Notes: a model not told the origin generated them from the letters alone. Shown: positions 1-13,113, numbered from the stretch's first letter. The stretch: DNA of 64,000 bases from Plumapathes pennacea (GCA_964036295.1 OZ038466.1:5202501-5266500); one strand, 5' to 3'. Numbers and translations are program-made.

Positions 1-1057
1 CTGAAACTTGCAATCGTGTCACCACCCCAGGACTGTCCTGCCTCGTGTACGCAACACACGGATTGTAAATCCTGTTTAGACTCCAAAGGTAAGGAGGAAA
101 CTTCAGCCTTCAAACTTGTTCTGCCATGTTTCTGTGAATCAACTTTAAGAATGCCAAAAATAAAAAAATAACGAACTCCGCTCAACGACAAAGTGAACAT
201 TGCTATTAGAATGTACTCATTGATAGCTTTCATTTGAATGGCCACACCTTGAGGTTTCATTTGACAGTTCAGGAGTTGGAAGTGAACACTGCTATTTTAA
301 TGTACTCGTCGAGAGCTTTTCCTTTGAATGGCCGCACGTTTTGGTTTCATTTTGGAGTGAACACTGCTATTAGAATGTACTCATTGGGAGCTTTCGTTTG
401 AATTGTCACACCTTGGTTGAGTGAAGTTTGTCATTTGGAGTGAAATAGTTAAAACCTGTATTCTTTTGAGGTGTCTCAGTTCTAAAGCTATTAAAACATT
501 TGGAAAATACTGAATCTTTTTTTTTTTTTTTTTTCACTTGAATCAGGTCTTATCGAGTCTTACATGAGCTCATCTTTCTCTGTCTTTGCAGGTGGCGATG
601 GTGGTTGGGCCGAATGCGTCTGGAGCGAGAGCCGAGGAACTTGTTTTTCGCCCAGCTTCCTACCGCTGGTGTGTGCAGCTGGTGCGTGTGGGCGCATCGT
701 CAGACACTCATCCCAGACCTGCCCGTCCTCTTGTACCCAGTCCACTAAATGCTCGGCGTGTCTGGGCGACTCTAGCTGTGGCTGGTGCAGCAGGCTAGGA
801 TTCGACGGCGATGGAAAATGTATGGAGGGTGCATTTCAAGGTAATTCAATTGGTTTTGGCAGAGTGCTGGTCTCCTTGGCGGCTTTGGCGTCATAAGTGA
901 ACTCTTTATGTTGTTACGTAGGTTTGGAATTTTTTGAGAAATGCGAAATCAGAGGAGTGACAAAATAAACAGTGTTGTGAGAACAGACTCGGCAGCATTT
1001 TTTATTTTAATGCTCGCACTTTGCGAAACTACCAATTCTCGCTAAATCTCTCGTACG

Positions 1058-1095
<38 letters not shown>

Positions 1096-4000
1096 TGTTG
1101 TTTTGGTTTTTTTTTTTTTTGAATGGTTCGGAGGTTCGGAGAATCTACATTAATGTGTACCTCCCCGTCCAACAGGCCCACTGTATGGGAAATGTGAAGG
1201 GAACGTAATCGACCCAGGCTCAAACGGCACGGCCATGAACACCACCAGACCTCCAGTGTGGGCAACGACATTGTGTCCATTGGAAAACGAGTGTATAAAC
1301 GGAAGGCACACTTGTTCGCTTATTACCGAGAGATGTATTGACACACCAGAGAGCTTTGAGTGTGTCTGTAAACCGGGATATGCTGCCGACGAACCGAAAG
1401 GGTAAGCAACAGCTTCCATGCCCCGATCGATAGAGAATTGCCACTATTGCAGTGAAAGCCTCACCCTACAGTTCTGGGTCCGGTTGTTGAAAGCCCGATT
1501 TGATTAATCTAGGATTTCTCAAATTCTTTCTTCCAACCTGTTGACCATTAAGCCCTCGCCAAACGAACGGCCAAGTCGAGCCAAGTTTTCAACCTGGTCC
1601 AACTTCGGTATCGTTTGGCCACCCACCTGGCTCGACTTGGCTTGACTTTGATCAAAGGAAACTGAAGGAGAAAATTGAAGTCCATCACTACCAGGAGTGT
1701 ATGTGTTAAGTCAGTCGAAAACCGCGTATCACTGGCTTTGTAAATTTTTTCTTTTTCCGTTTCCTGGACATTTCTTTTTTATTACTGCCTCTTCTTTTTG
1801 TGCAGGGAATGTGAGCCCGTTTGTGAGCAAGGATGTGTGCATGGCCGGTGCGTGGAGCCTAATAAGTGCACGTGTAATTTCGGTTGGACGTCTCCCAACT
1901 GCTCCGTGGCCTGTCAGTGCAATGGACACGGTCAGTGTGCTAACGAGACTCGTCTGGATGAATGTGACAATTGCAAAAATAACACCGTGGTAAGTGAACT
2001 TCTGTTATGCCGTTGGAGACTGATCAGATCTGACTGAAGTTGAAACTTAAACTGAAATTATCGTGACCTTTACTGTTTGAACAGTAAAGCTGACACTAGA
2101 GCTAGCCTGTATATGCAATTTTGAGTTCTAAAAACTTGTAAATGCTCTATAGGCACCCCCCCCCCCCCCACCTACTCTAGAAGGTCAATTTAAATAGTAA
2201 AATAACCTCTCTCCCCCCCCCCCCCTTCCTCCTCCCATTTTCATCCTGTCGATTTTGAGCACCAAAATTAGTAGTCAAAGAGAAACAAGACAAATGACGC
2301 GCATCACATGCTTGGTGCTATATAATCTTGAACATTACTTTTCCCACATCTAACTTCGTGACTGGCAAAGGATTTGCGAGGACATGATTGATTGTTCACA
2401 TAGTATTTGTTGACCAATAATACAGTACTTTTTGTTGTCATCTCATTTATTGGTAAATAAGAGCCCCCCATTCCTCTACAAGGTCAATTTTGACAATAAG
2501 CCGGTATTTGAGCTCGTTGAAAATGAGCAATTTCTAGCGGTCAGGAGGGTCTTCGAGTCAATTTTCCGTTTTTCCTCTGTACTAAAAAAATTAATAAATC
2601 CAACTGAAAGTTTAAATGTTGTGTTTGGTAATAGTTCACCTCAAGGTTCTTTGTGACAAAATATTAGGGGGTCGGATTTTTCGATACTGTCACCGAGGTC
2701 TCGATTTTTACAGAAAGTCACTCTTGATATTTTGGGGTGTGACGTCATTCTGTTCCTTTTCACAGGGCAGGAGCTGTGAGTGGTGTAAACCGCTGTATGT
2801 GGGAGATGCACGTAACAACGGCACGTGTAAGACGTGCCACGATGTGTGCAACAAATCCGCAGACGTGTGCATGTCGAAGACCATGCTGAATGAATCAATG
2901 GCGAGCAACCGATCACTGGCGCCTGCCGATGTACGTTGCATTGTTGAAAAATGTAGAGCTGGCCCGGTTGTTCAAACTCGATTAAGCTAACCTACGATTA
3001 ACCAAATGCTTTGTTTTGTACTCTTGGCCAACAAACTACAGAGTTTTGATGAAAGTTTAAAAAGTTTTTTCTAAAAGTTTCTTCTAGCATAAACCATTAT
3101 CAGGGAAGTCTTATCGTGAGCGAAAACTTGTCATTTTTAGGCTTAAAAATGACAAAACGTTTTTGCTCTCACATTCCCTTGGCCAACAATTTGCGAGGGT
3201 TTGATCAAAGACCAACTAAAAAGCTTGTAGTTCGAAGAATAGCCCAGTTTCTTAAAGTTTCGCGCGCATTCAATCTTGACAGGTCAAAAGCTTCAAATTC
3301 AACTTTCTTTCATGGCGCTGGGTATTCGGCATCAAAGTAGATGCTTCATATTGCACCTTTATTTCAGTTAGGAGGGCTACCTGAGTTTCAAAGCCGTCTT
3401 GTACAACGTTCACCCGGCAGTGCTCACTAAACAATTATTGTGACCCTCCAACCTTGTATGCGCTGCGCGCTTTGAGAAACTGGTGTAACTGGTGTAACTG
3501 GTTAAACTGGTCTAACCTAGGGTCCACTTGTTCAACCACGATTAGGCTAATCCGGGATAACTCCACACAGTCTTGTCTGCTTTAGACCCGAACATGAAAC
3601 TCAGTAAGCACTTTTGGTATAGTGACACTCAGGTTAGGTCAAGGATATTTTCAGTATTTTCACACTGTTTTAGTCTCTTTATTTGTTTGTTTGTTTGTTT
3701 TCTCTTTTTCCATTTCGTTTCTTTTCTTTTTTCCTGTCGACAGGTACCGCAGTGGCTACAGCACGGGCCGAGACAAATCGTCGAAGACGGCGAATGCATC
3801 TGTCTTAGAAAGAGCCGCGGCTTGAAATGCAAGAAGTGTATCCCGGGTAATTTCTTCCTAGAGGGTGTCTGTGACAGGTGAGAAGAGGCTTTTCTTCAAT
3901 CGGAGCGGAGCGCGAGGAAGCTCGGCACGAGCGAGAGTTTTCCTATCCTTCCCAATTTTCCTCTCGCGCCCCGCTCGGAGAAACTGGGAACGAGGCAGGA

Positions 4001-5791
4001 CTTGTTTATGAATGGTCTTCAATGTGCTATTTCCGTGTTGTTATTGCAAAGCTTTCATAAGAAAATGAGTTTGATTTGCATAAAAATGAACATGCGAGTA
4101 AAAGCTCTTTACTAGGTGTAATTACGGCTCTTATTATTGTCATTGATATTTAATTATATGTAGTTATCGGGCATACTAGCAGGTTTGCAACCGAAGTGGT
4201 TACCTTGTCAAAGTGTTTTTCTTTTATATAAATGATATTAGTTGTCCTGTCTTAAACTTTAAACGTGACTTTGCTTTCACTTATTGTCAACGCGTCTTCT
4301 TTTCCTTTCTGCGTTCACAACTAAGCGTCAGTTTTTAACATTTTTAGTTGCCAGTGTAATGGTCACGCAGACGTCTGTAATGAACAAGGGAAGTGTCCGT
4401 GTCAAAATAACACTGAGGAGAACTGCGAGGAGAGTAAGGAATGCTATAAACACCAGGTGGGTTTCCTCCCCTCCTTTGTTTCTTCTTACCTTCCCTTAAT
4501 CGATTCCTGTCCGTCTTAATACATTTTTTCCTGTTTCAATTAAGCACTCTAAAACCTCCCTTTTTTCTCTCCATTTACCTATTTATCCCCCATTCTTCTC
4601 TTTCTCGCACAAACCTCGCGCACAGCCCTGTAAAGATACGATATTGTAAGTTAAAGCGACCCTCACGGACGTATATGTGCTTTACCTTGTAATTATATCA
4701 TCACATACGATTTTGTTGTTGTTGTTGTTGTTGTTTTGTTCTCGTAGTGTGCTTCATGCAGCGACACCTTCATGGGTACACCGACAGATAACCGTCAGTG
4801 CTACAAGAAAATTACCGTCAGGCAGGAGTTTCTAATAGGAGCGACATATGCAGATAATCCAGAATTGCTGCCGCCACAGAGAGCCGTCTTTTACGCAATT
4901 TACCCCAAGTTCACGAACGTGGATATTCGTATGACCATCGACATATTTCAAGGGGAGTTAGACGTGTACGTGACGTCATCTAAGAGAGCTTTTGCTGTTT
5001 ACACGAATAAGACAACAGGTGCACACGATGTAAAGATTGAACCAGCAGAGAGAACTCGAAGAGATGCCCAACCTCCCCCGGTTCCTGGTGTTGAACGACT
5101 CAACGCCGGGGGGGACAGGCTGAACACGTTTGTCTCGTATTCACAGGAGCACTATGCTCTGGTGGTGAGAGCTGTCAGCAAGCGCCTGGTGATCACTTTC
5201 CCTCATGACAACCACGAATTGCGGGATACCCGGTTTTATCTGGTGTTCTGGACGAGCAGTCGGGACACGGGTTCCCGCGGTGTGGTGTACTTCCGTCAAG
5301 ACCTGTCCCAAATCGACCTGTTCGTCTTCTTCTCCGTGTTTTTTTCCGTGTTTTTCCTGACCATGTCGTTTTGCGTGCTCGTCTGGAAAGTGAAGATCTA
5401 CTTGAATCGACGTCAGGTCCACCACGAGCAGAGCGTGGAACTCGAGAACAGGCGCAGCAGGCCGTTTGCAACTTACGCCTTTCTCTATGGCAACAAAGAA
5501 GAACCGCTGAGAAGCTGCTTAAAACGTAGCGCGGGGGCTCAACAGCCTCGCCCAATCAAAGAGAAGCAGGTCATTGCGCCGCTTGCGCGGGAACCAGTCG
5601 GCGACGGGCGCGTGGCTGTGGTCACGGTCATGTTTCAGATGCCTGGGAACGAGTGCTCCGAGTTCCAGTTAGCTCTTGGATCCGCGCTATCGCTTGTTAG
5701 TGGTCAGCAGACTTTAGGCGTTCACGCAGGTCAACAAACGCAAAACGGGCGCAAAATTGTGACCAGACACTCTCGCACTATCACCAGCTGA
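1..5791 (+). CDS. MEGF8: MEGF8 (multiple EGF-like domains 8), 3' part of gene
   Basis: Nine exons, all GT-AG and in phase: 1-88 (5' partial), 592-840, 1176-1401, 1806-1989, 2766-2930, 3744-3877, 4348-4456 and 4748-5791, with the first continuing from outside the window. Seen: cysteine-rich PSI repeats in exons 1-2, a calcium-binding-type EGF in exon 3 (C-x5-C, later CVCKPGY), an EGF at 1806-1989, then laminin-type EGF modules to 4800, a non-cysteine ectodomain block, one transmembrane helix at about 5318-5389 and a cytoplasmic tail. The tail has SRPFA at 5456-5470, the counterpart of the MASRPFA motif that in vertebrate MEGF8 and attractins recruits the E3 ligase MGRN1; the block after it (APLAREP, then a valine-rich strand, LGSAL) also follows MEGF8 rather than attractin. 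Known role of the family: with MOSMO and MGRN1, controls surface levels of Smoothened and so Hedgehog and left-right signalling. The function here is inferred from homology. Stop TGA at 5789. Confidence 0.9.
191..445 (+). repeat. degenerate tandem repeat in MEGF8 intron
   Basis: Three imperfect copies of a 75-90 bp unit containing GTGAACACTGCTATTAGAAT and a following block ACTCATTGAGAGCTTT, starting near 192, 282 and 357. The same unit recurs at 34208-34385 just past copy A of the glycosyltransferase genes, so it belongs to a dispersed family. Confidence 0.7.
1057..1094 (+). repeat. (TTG)n microsatellite in MEGF8 intron
   Basis: About eleven TTG units followed by a T run, 80 bases upstream of the EGF-encoding exon at 1176. 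Similar TTG tracts occur at 4714-4738 and 52713-52743. Confidence 0.85.
1551..1660. mobile_element. fragment of 'AGCCCTGGCCAAAC' MITE family in MEGF8 intron
   Basis: Begins with a close relative of the terminus of the elements at 6216-6438 and 15793-16221 and contains the same GGCTCGACTTGGC-type internal sequence, but I see no closing inverted terminus, so it is a truncated copy. Confidence 0.5.
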
Positions 5792-6215
5792 TAAGTGGGA
5801 GTTAATGAACCTTAGAGTGTTGAATTTACCCGATATGGGATGGGATAGGATGACAATTCTCCAGGGGGAGAAGGCAGGGGATGATTACCAATTAACTAAC
5901 TTTTTTGTTTTTTGTTGTTTCTTTTTGTGATAAAATACACTGGTTACCTGAATTTGAATAGCACTGTTAAACACTTCCAAATTTTGAATAAGTGCGAAGG
6001 ATTTTTCTATGAAACATTGTTTTCTATATATTTGTAGATATCATACCAAACGCACAAGTAGAAACATAAGAAGAACCTTAGCCAGTGAAAACCAAGATAT
6101 CGGCACAAGCATAAGGAAATGGAAACGCTCTTAGTTTCTTAAGCTTATGTAAGGTGTCGCTTGTGAAAACTGAAATGAGGGGAGGGGGGGTGGGGGGGGA
6201 GGGTTAAGAGTGTAA

Positions 6216-6438
6216 AGCCCTGGCCAAATGGACTCCTTAGTCGACTCACGTTTACTGAAAATCATAAGTTTAAAAATCAGAGCAAAAATACTTAATTTCC
6301 ATAAAAAAGAAGATGCAATCGCCTTGCTTTGACATGGCTCGACTTTGGTTGGGTGACTAAAGGTGAAAAGGTTGGATCTCCTTGGGTGGAAATTTCAGCT
6401 CGATCAAAGCCAAGTCGGGAGTCTGTTTTGCCTGGGCT
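6216..6438. mobile_element. MITE, 'AGCCCTGGCCAAA' family
   Basis: Short inverted termini (AGCCCTGGCC and its near-complement GCCTGGGCT) flanked by TAA on the left and TAT on the right. Same family as 15793-16221, where the 3-bp duplication is a perfect TAA. T-A-A duplications point to the PIF/Harbinger superfamily; that assignment is inference. Confidence 0.6.
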
Positions 6439-6632
6439 TATAACACTGTGTTTTCACACTTTTTTTAAAGAGATATAGCTGCAATGGTTTTCCTGTAGCG
6501 TCGTGGATGTACATTCAAAAAAAATTCGATTCGTGCGGAATTGAATTAGCGTGAGTTCAATTCACGTTCAATAATTATATTTGCTCACGTCAGAACAATG
6601 GTCACGTGTTATGATGCAAACCGTCCAAACCA

Positions 6633-6638
6633 AATAAA
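6633..6638 (+). promoter_or_regulatory. possible poly(A) signal of MEGF8
   Basis: AATAAA about 840 bases after the MEGF8 stop codon; I found no canonical hexamer closer. It lies beyond the MITE at 6216-6438, so the true 3' end may use a variant signal instead. Confidence 0.3.
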
Positions 6639-6839
6639 AAGATTGTCACAGTGAGCATGAGTATTTTCTTAGTGCTCAAGATAAGTTCAGATTCACATGA
6701 TTTACCGCAATGGTTCCAATAAGCGCCCCGGGGGTCTCCGGTGAGCGCCCTTTGTCGAGTGTCTTAATTTTTATAAACGTACTGCAGTCCTGTCTCCTCA
6801 TAGTCGCACTTTAACACCAGTTTTCTAATTTCTTTTGCT

Positions 6840-7436
6840 TGATCTAAATGTTTTAGGAATACGAGGAAGGTTTCCTGAAAGTTTCGAGAGTTTTAAATTT
6901 TTGGACAAAATAGGCCGTTTTTTACAAAAAACATGGGCTATAGCCTTACCAATTCTTAAAAAATTGGCCACTTTGGGGCTAAATTCAAAACTATCCAAAC
7001 ATTCAAGAACCTTTCAGAATCGCATGGAATTTCCAGGACAATAACAACGGTTTTGATATATAATTGTTCATATTTTATCTAGCTGCCCGCAAGACAATAG
7101 AGGAAATCTTCGACTAGAATATCACACTTTTCTAACAAACGAGCCTCAAGGTTTCCGTGGTTTTACTGCTATATCTCATCAACGGCTGAATTAACATAAA
7201 GGCTAATGTATAGCACAAGTCTCCTTATAGTCCCAGGAAGGTTTCCGGAAAGTTTTAGGAGTTTCAAAATTTTGCTCCAAATCGGCCATTTTTGGCCAAA
7301 GCCATGGGCTATACCCTTACCATTTTGTCAAAATGTGGCCATTTTCGACCAAATCTCAGAATCGCATGAAACTTTCAGGAATTCTTCCTGCGAGTATAGC
7401 AAAAGGTTTGATATGAGATTTCTGATATTTCATTGA
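6840..7436 (-). repeat. degenerate satellite monomers, opposite orientation to the main array
   Basis: Reads like the reverse complement of the 335-bp satellite to its right (CCAGGAAGGTTTCC, CAGAATCGCATGAAACTTTC and GGCCATTTTTGGCC blocks in inverted order) but is strongly diverged. Open frames here are repeat artefacts. Confidence 0.7.
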
Positions 7437-7439
7437 GCG

Positions 7440-10400
7440 AGTCGTGGTTAATTTGCCCAGGGTTTTTTGCCGATTTTGGCCAAAAATTGAAAACTCTTGA
7501 AACTTTTAGGAAACCTTCCTGGGACTATAAGAAGACTTTCTGCATACATTTGCTTTATGTATCTTCATCCGTTGGCGAGATATAGCAGCAAAACCGCGGA
7601 AAACTTTGAAAGGTGTGATGTTTTAATTAGTCGATGATTTGCTCAAATTTCTCACGACGCGCGGGCTCAAAGTTTACAAAAACTATGCAAAAACCATCGG
7701 CATTGTCCCAGGAACATTTACTGAAAGTTTCATGCGATTCTGAGATGGTCGAAAAATGTTCGAATTTTGACAAAATACTAAGGCTATAGCACAGGGTTTT
7801 TTGCCGATTTTGGCCAAAAATTGAAAACTCTTGAAACTTTTAGGAAACCTTCCTGGGACTATAAGAAGACTTTCTGCAATACATTTGCTTTATGTATCTT
7901 TATCCGTTGGCGAGATAAAGCAGCAAAACCGCGGAAAACTTTGAAAGGTGTGATGTTTTAATTAGTCGATGATTTGCTCTAATTTCTCACGATGGGCGGG
8001 CTCAAAGTTTACAAAAACTATGCAAAAACCATCGGCATTGTCCCTGGAACATTTCCCGAAAGTTTCATGCGATTCTGAGATGGTCGAAAAATGTTCGAAA
8101 TTTGACAAAATACTAAGGCTATAGCACAGGGTTTTTTGCCGATTTTGGCCAAAAATTGAAAACTCTTGAAACTTTTAGGAAACCTTCCTGGGACTATAAG
8201 AAGACTTTCTGCAATACATTTGCTTTATGTATCTTCATCCGTTGGCGAGATATAGCAGCAAAACCGCGGAAAACTTTGAAAGGTGTGATGTTTTTAATTA
8301 GTCGATGATTTGATCTAATTTCTCACGATGGGCGGGCTTAAAGTTTACAAAAACTATGCAAAAACAATCGGCATTGTCCCAGGAACATTTACTGAAAGTT
8401 TCATGCGATTCTGAGATGGTCGAAAAATGTTCGAATTTTGACAAAATACTAAGGCTATAGCACAGGGTTTTTTGCCGATTTTGGCCAAAAATTGAAAACT
8501 CTTGAAACTTCTAGGAAACCTTCCTGGGACTATAAGAAGACTTTCTGCAATACATTTGCTTTATGTATCTTTATCCGTTGGCGAGATATAGCAGCAAAAC
8601 CGCGGAAAACTTTGAAAGGTGTGATGTTCTAATTAGTCGATGATTTGATCTAAATTCTCACGATGGGCGGGCTCAAAGTTTACAAAAACTATGCGAAAAC
8701 AATCGGCATTGTTCCTGGAACATTTACTGAAAGTTTCATGCGATTCTGAGATGGTCGAAAAATGTTCGAATTTTGACAAAATACTAAGGCTATAGCACAG
8801 GGTTTTTTGCCGATTTTGGCCAAAAATTGAAAACTCTTGAAACTTTTAGGAAACCTTCCTGGGACTATAAGAAGACTTTCTGTAATACATTTGCTTTATG
8901 TATCTTCATCCGTTGGCGAGATATAGCAGCAAAACCGCGGAAAACTTTGAAAGGTGTGATGTTTTAATTAGTCGATGATTTGCTCTAATTTCTCACGACG
9001 CGCGGGCTCAAAGTTTACAAAAACTATGCAAAAACCGTCGACATTGTCCCAGGAACATTTACTGAAAGTTTCATGCGATTCTGAGATGGTCGAAAACTGT
9101 TCGAATTTTGACAAAATACTAAGGCTATAGCACAGGGTTTTTTGCCGATTTTGGCCAAAAATTGAAAACTCTTGAAACTTTTAGGAAACCTTCCTGGGAC
9201 TATAAGAAGACTTTCTGCAATACATTTGCTTTATGTATCTTTATCCGTTGGCGAGATATAGCAGCAAAACCGCGGAAAACTTTGAAAGGTGTGATGTTTT
9301 TAATTAGTCGATGATTTGATCTAATTTCTCACGATGGGCGGGCTTAAAGTTTACAAAAACTATGCAAAAACAATCGGCATTGTCCCAGGAACATTTACTG
9401 AAAGTTTCATGCGATTCTGAGATGGTCGAAAACTGTTCGAATTTTGACAAAATACTAAGGCTATAGCACAGGGTTTTTTGCCGATTTTGGCCAAAAATTG
9501 AAAACTCTTGAAACTTTTAGGAAACCTTCCTGGGACTATAAGAAGACTTTCTGCAATACATTTGCTTTATGTATCTTCATCCGTTGGCGAGATATAGCAG
9601 CAAACCGCGGAAAACTTTGAAAGGTGTGATGTTCTAATTAGTCGATGATTTGATCTAATTTCTCACGACGCGCGGGCTTAAAGTTTACAAAAACTATGCA
9701 AAAACCATCGGCATAGTCCCAGGAACATTTCCTGAAAGTTTCATGCAATTCTGAGATGGTCGAAAAATGTTCGATTTTTGACAAAATACTAAGGCTATAG
9801 CACAGGGTTTTTTGCCGATTTTGGCCAAAAATTGAAAACTCTTGAAACTTTCAGGAAACCTTCCTGGGACTATAAGAAGACTTTCCGCAATACATTTGCT
9901 TTATGTATCTTCATCCGTTGGCGAGATATAGCAGCAAAACCGCGGAAAACTTTGAAAGGTGTGATGTTTTAATTAGTCGATGATTTGCTCTAATTTCGCA
10001 CGACGCGCGGGCTTAAAGTTTACAAAAACTATGCAAAAACCGTCGGCATAGTCCCAGGAACATTTCCCGAAAGTTTCATGCGATTCTGAGATGGTCGAAA
10101 AATGTTCGAATTTTGACAAAATACTAAGGCTATAGCACAGGGTTTTTTGCCGATTTTGGCCAAAAATTGAAAACTCTTGAAACTTTTAGGAAACCTTCCT
10201 GGGACTATAAGAAGACTTTCTGCAATACATTTGCTTTATGTATCTTCATCCGTTGGCGAGATATAGCAGCAAACCGCGGAAACTTTGAAAGGTGTGATGT
10301 TCTAATTAGTCGATGATTTGATCTAATTTCTCACATATAGCAGCAAAACCGCGGAAAACTTTGAAAGGTGTGATGTTTTAATTAGTCGATGATTTGCTCT

Positions 10401-11040
10401 AATTTCGCACGACGCGCGGGCTTAAAGTTTACAAAAACTATGCAAAAACCGTCGGCATAGTCCCAGGAACATTTCCCGAAAGTTTCATGCAATTCTGAGA
10501 TGGTCGAAAAATGTTCGATTTTTGACAAAATACTAAGGCTATAGCACAGGGTTTTTTGCCGATTTTGGCCAAAAATTGAAAACTCTTGAAACTTTCAGGA
10601 AACCTTCCTGGGACTATAAGAAGACTTTCCGCAATACATTTGCTTTATGTATCTTCATCCGTTGGCGAGATATAGCAGCAAAACCGCGGAAAACTTTGAA
10701 AGGTGTGATGTTTTTAATTAGTCGATGATTTGCTCTAATTTCTCACGACGGGCGGGCTTAAAGTTTACAAAAACTATGCAAAAACCGTCGACATTGTCCC
10801 AGGAACATTTCCTGAAAGTTTCATGCGATTCTGAGATGGTCGAAAAATGTTCGAATTTTGACAAAATACTAAGACTGTAGCACAGGGTTTTTTGCCGATT
10901 TTGGCCAAAAATTGAAAACTCTTGAAACTTTTAGTAAACCTTCCTGGGACTATAAGAAGACTTTCTGCAATACATTTGCTTTATGTATCTTCATGCGTTG
11001 GCGAGATATAGCAGTAGAACCGCTTAAAATTTTGAAAGGT
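7440..11040 (+). repeat. 335-bp tandem satellite array, about 11 copies
   Basis: The landmark AGGGTTTTTTGCCGATTTTG recurs near 7459, 7792, 8127, 8463, 8798, 9133, 9469, 9803, 10138, 10547 and 10883, i.e. every 333-336 bases, with one 409-base interval. Copies are nearly identical in the centre and more diverged at both ends. Each monomer contains the paired motifs CTTGAAACTTTTAGGAAACC and a CGCGG-rich block. No coding capacity or transposon termini seen. It fills most of the MEGF8-EI24 interval. Confidence 0.93.
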
Positions 11041-11159
11041 GCGTGATAAGCGAAAATTTTCGCCTCACACATCGCGTACTTTTGGAACAAAAGAACCAAA
11101 GAAGGCGTAGTTTTCTTGCTATATCTCGTCAACAGCTGAAGAAAAATAATACAAATTAT

Positions 11160-11960
11160 GTTAAGAAGTCTCGTTATTGTCCCGGAATAGTTTCCTGAAA
11201 GTTTTAGGAGTTTTAAAATTTTGCTCAAAATCGGCCATTTTTGGCGAAAATCATGGGCTAGCCTCACCATTTTGTCAAAATGTGGCCATTTTCGACCAAA
11301 TCTCAGAATCGCATGAAACGTTCAGGAAATGTTCCTGGGAGTATAGCGAAGATTTTGATATGAAATTTGTGATATTTCATTGAGCAGGTCGTAAGTAATA
11401 AGCGCAAATCATCACCTCACACATCGCTAGGCTTGGATAAATTCTGCCGGCATAATTTCGAACATAATATGGATAAATCAGTAAGACAAAGACAGGCATT
11501 ACAGTTGAAAGAAAAATAAATAAAACAAATTCAAAACAAATCGAAAATATTTTGTGATTCGCCCAACATTCGCTAAAACGCGCCCGCATCATGCAACCAG
11601 GAGTGGTAATCGGGAGTTACAGCCTTACCATTTTGTCAAAATGTGGCCATTTTTGGCCAAATCTCAGAATCGCATGATACTTTCAGGAATTGTTCCTGCG
11701 AGTATAACGAAGGTTTTGATATGAAATTTGTGATATTTCATTTAGCGGGTCGCGAGCAATAAGGGCAAATCATCGCCTCACACATCGCGTACCTCTCGAA
11801 CAAAAAAACCAAACCAAATGCGTAGTTTTCTTGCTAAAACTCATCAACGACTGAAGAAAAATAAGACAAATTTATATTAAAAAGTCTTGTTATAGTCCCA
11901 GGAAGGTTTCCTGAAAGTTTAGGAGTTTTAAAATTTTGCTGAAATTCGGCCTTTTTTTTT
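11160..11960 (-). repeat. degenerate satellite monomers, opposite orientation
   Basis: Again an inverted, diverged version of the 335-bp unit (tops at about 11180, 11620 and 11895), so the main array is bracketed on both sides by inverted relatives. Nothing else is recognisable in this stretch. Confidence 0.65.
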
Positions 11961-12280
11961 GGCCTAGTAAATAGGTCTTTCTTGGTACATTCCCTTTAGG
12001 ACAGGAATTTATTACTATTTGTGAGTATCGAAGCCTAATATATCAAAATCTTGCCTAGGATGATCTCCATGTAGGCCTTTTATAGTGCGCCCCAGTCTTT
12101 AAATTTCATTCCAATAACCAGCACCCCCGAAAGTAAGTCTACAAAAAGTCCTTTTGAACAAACATAATCCCAGGGCTTATTAACAGAACTTTATGGTGTC
12201 AATTTGGAACAAATGTTTGCTCAAAGCATTACTACTCCAGAATTCGTTCAAAATTCGTCGTCAGCTTGCGTGGTTGTAAA

Positions 12281-12490
12281 GGTGATGCTACACGAGACGA
12301 TTTTTAACGACGATTGTTAAATTTTGTAACTAGCGCTTTGTCTCCTACTCCAAAACATTGCGAACCTTCGCCAAAGGCAGAATTTTTTTCCAAAGCTTGC
12401 TATTAATTGGTAATCTAGAAGATTACCAGACAAGAAGTATAGAAAAAAAGCGATTGTTGCGCGAAAAATCGTCGTTAAAAATCGTCTCAA
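12281..12490. mobile_element. small foldback element
   Basis: Inverted repeats at 12292-12315 and 12465-12488 (core CGAGACGATTTTTAACGACG and its complement). No clear target duplication. The rest of 11960-13100 shows nothing recognisable apart from T-rich low-complexity sequence at 12850-12940. Confidence 0.6.
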
Positions 12491-13107
12491 CATTGGCTGG
12501 ATCCATAAACAAGCGAAATCAAGAAATATATTTATTGCTTGGCTACTCAGGCTATGAAAGGAATCATGTGTTACAGACCCATTCGTAACATTATACAACA
12601 ACCCCGATAACTTATTATTATGATAAAGCTATGCGTCCGTGCCTTTTAAAAAGGATAAGAAAGTTCAAACATGCTGAATAAAAACTAGACTTTTTGAGTT
12701 TTCTACGACTCACATAATTCGCCATTCCTACCAACTAAGATTAAGCTAATCCAGGATTAACCATATTCTATCTCTCAATCTCAATCTCTTTGTGAACAAA
12801 ACGCCATCCAAACCTCTGTTTTTCCCAGGGCCATTTCATTCGCTGACTTTTGCAGTTTTTTTTCTTTCGGTGCCCCCTGTGTTTTCTTTCTTTCTTTCTA
12901 CCTTTACTTTTTTTTTCTTCTTTTTCTTTTTTTTTTGTACTAGTTTTAAAATAGTAAAAACAACTCAATGCTTTGACTTGAGCGTTGTGTGTTCAAGCAA
13001 AAAACAACGGTGTCTTTCTTGGTATAAACTTTTGTGAAGTCCAGGGTTGAATTACACACTAAATACACGAGTACCTGACATGCTGTTCATCAGCAAACGT
13101 ACTGCGA

Positions 13108-13113
13108 TTTATT
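13108..13113 (-). terminator. poly(A) signal of EI24
   Basis: AATAAA on the minus strand about 52 bases after the EI24 stop codon. Confidence 0.6.

Noticed and set aside
7440-11040. CRISPR-like regular repeat spacing
   Set aside because: The 335-base period is fully made of repeat with no unique spacers, in an intron-rich animal genome. It is satellite DNA.
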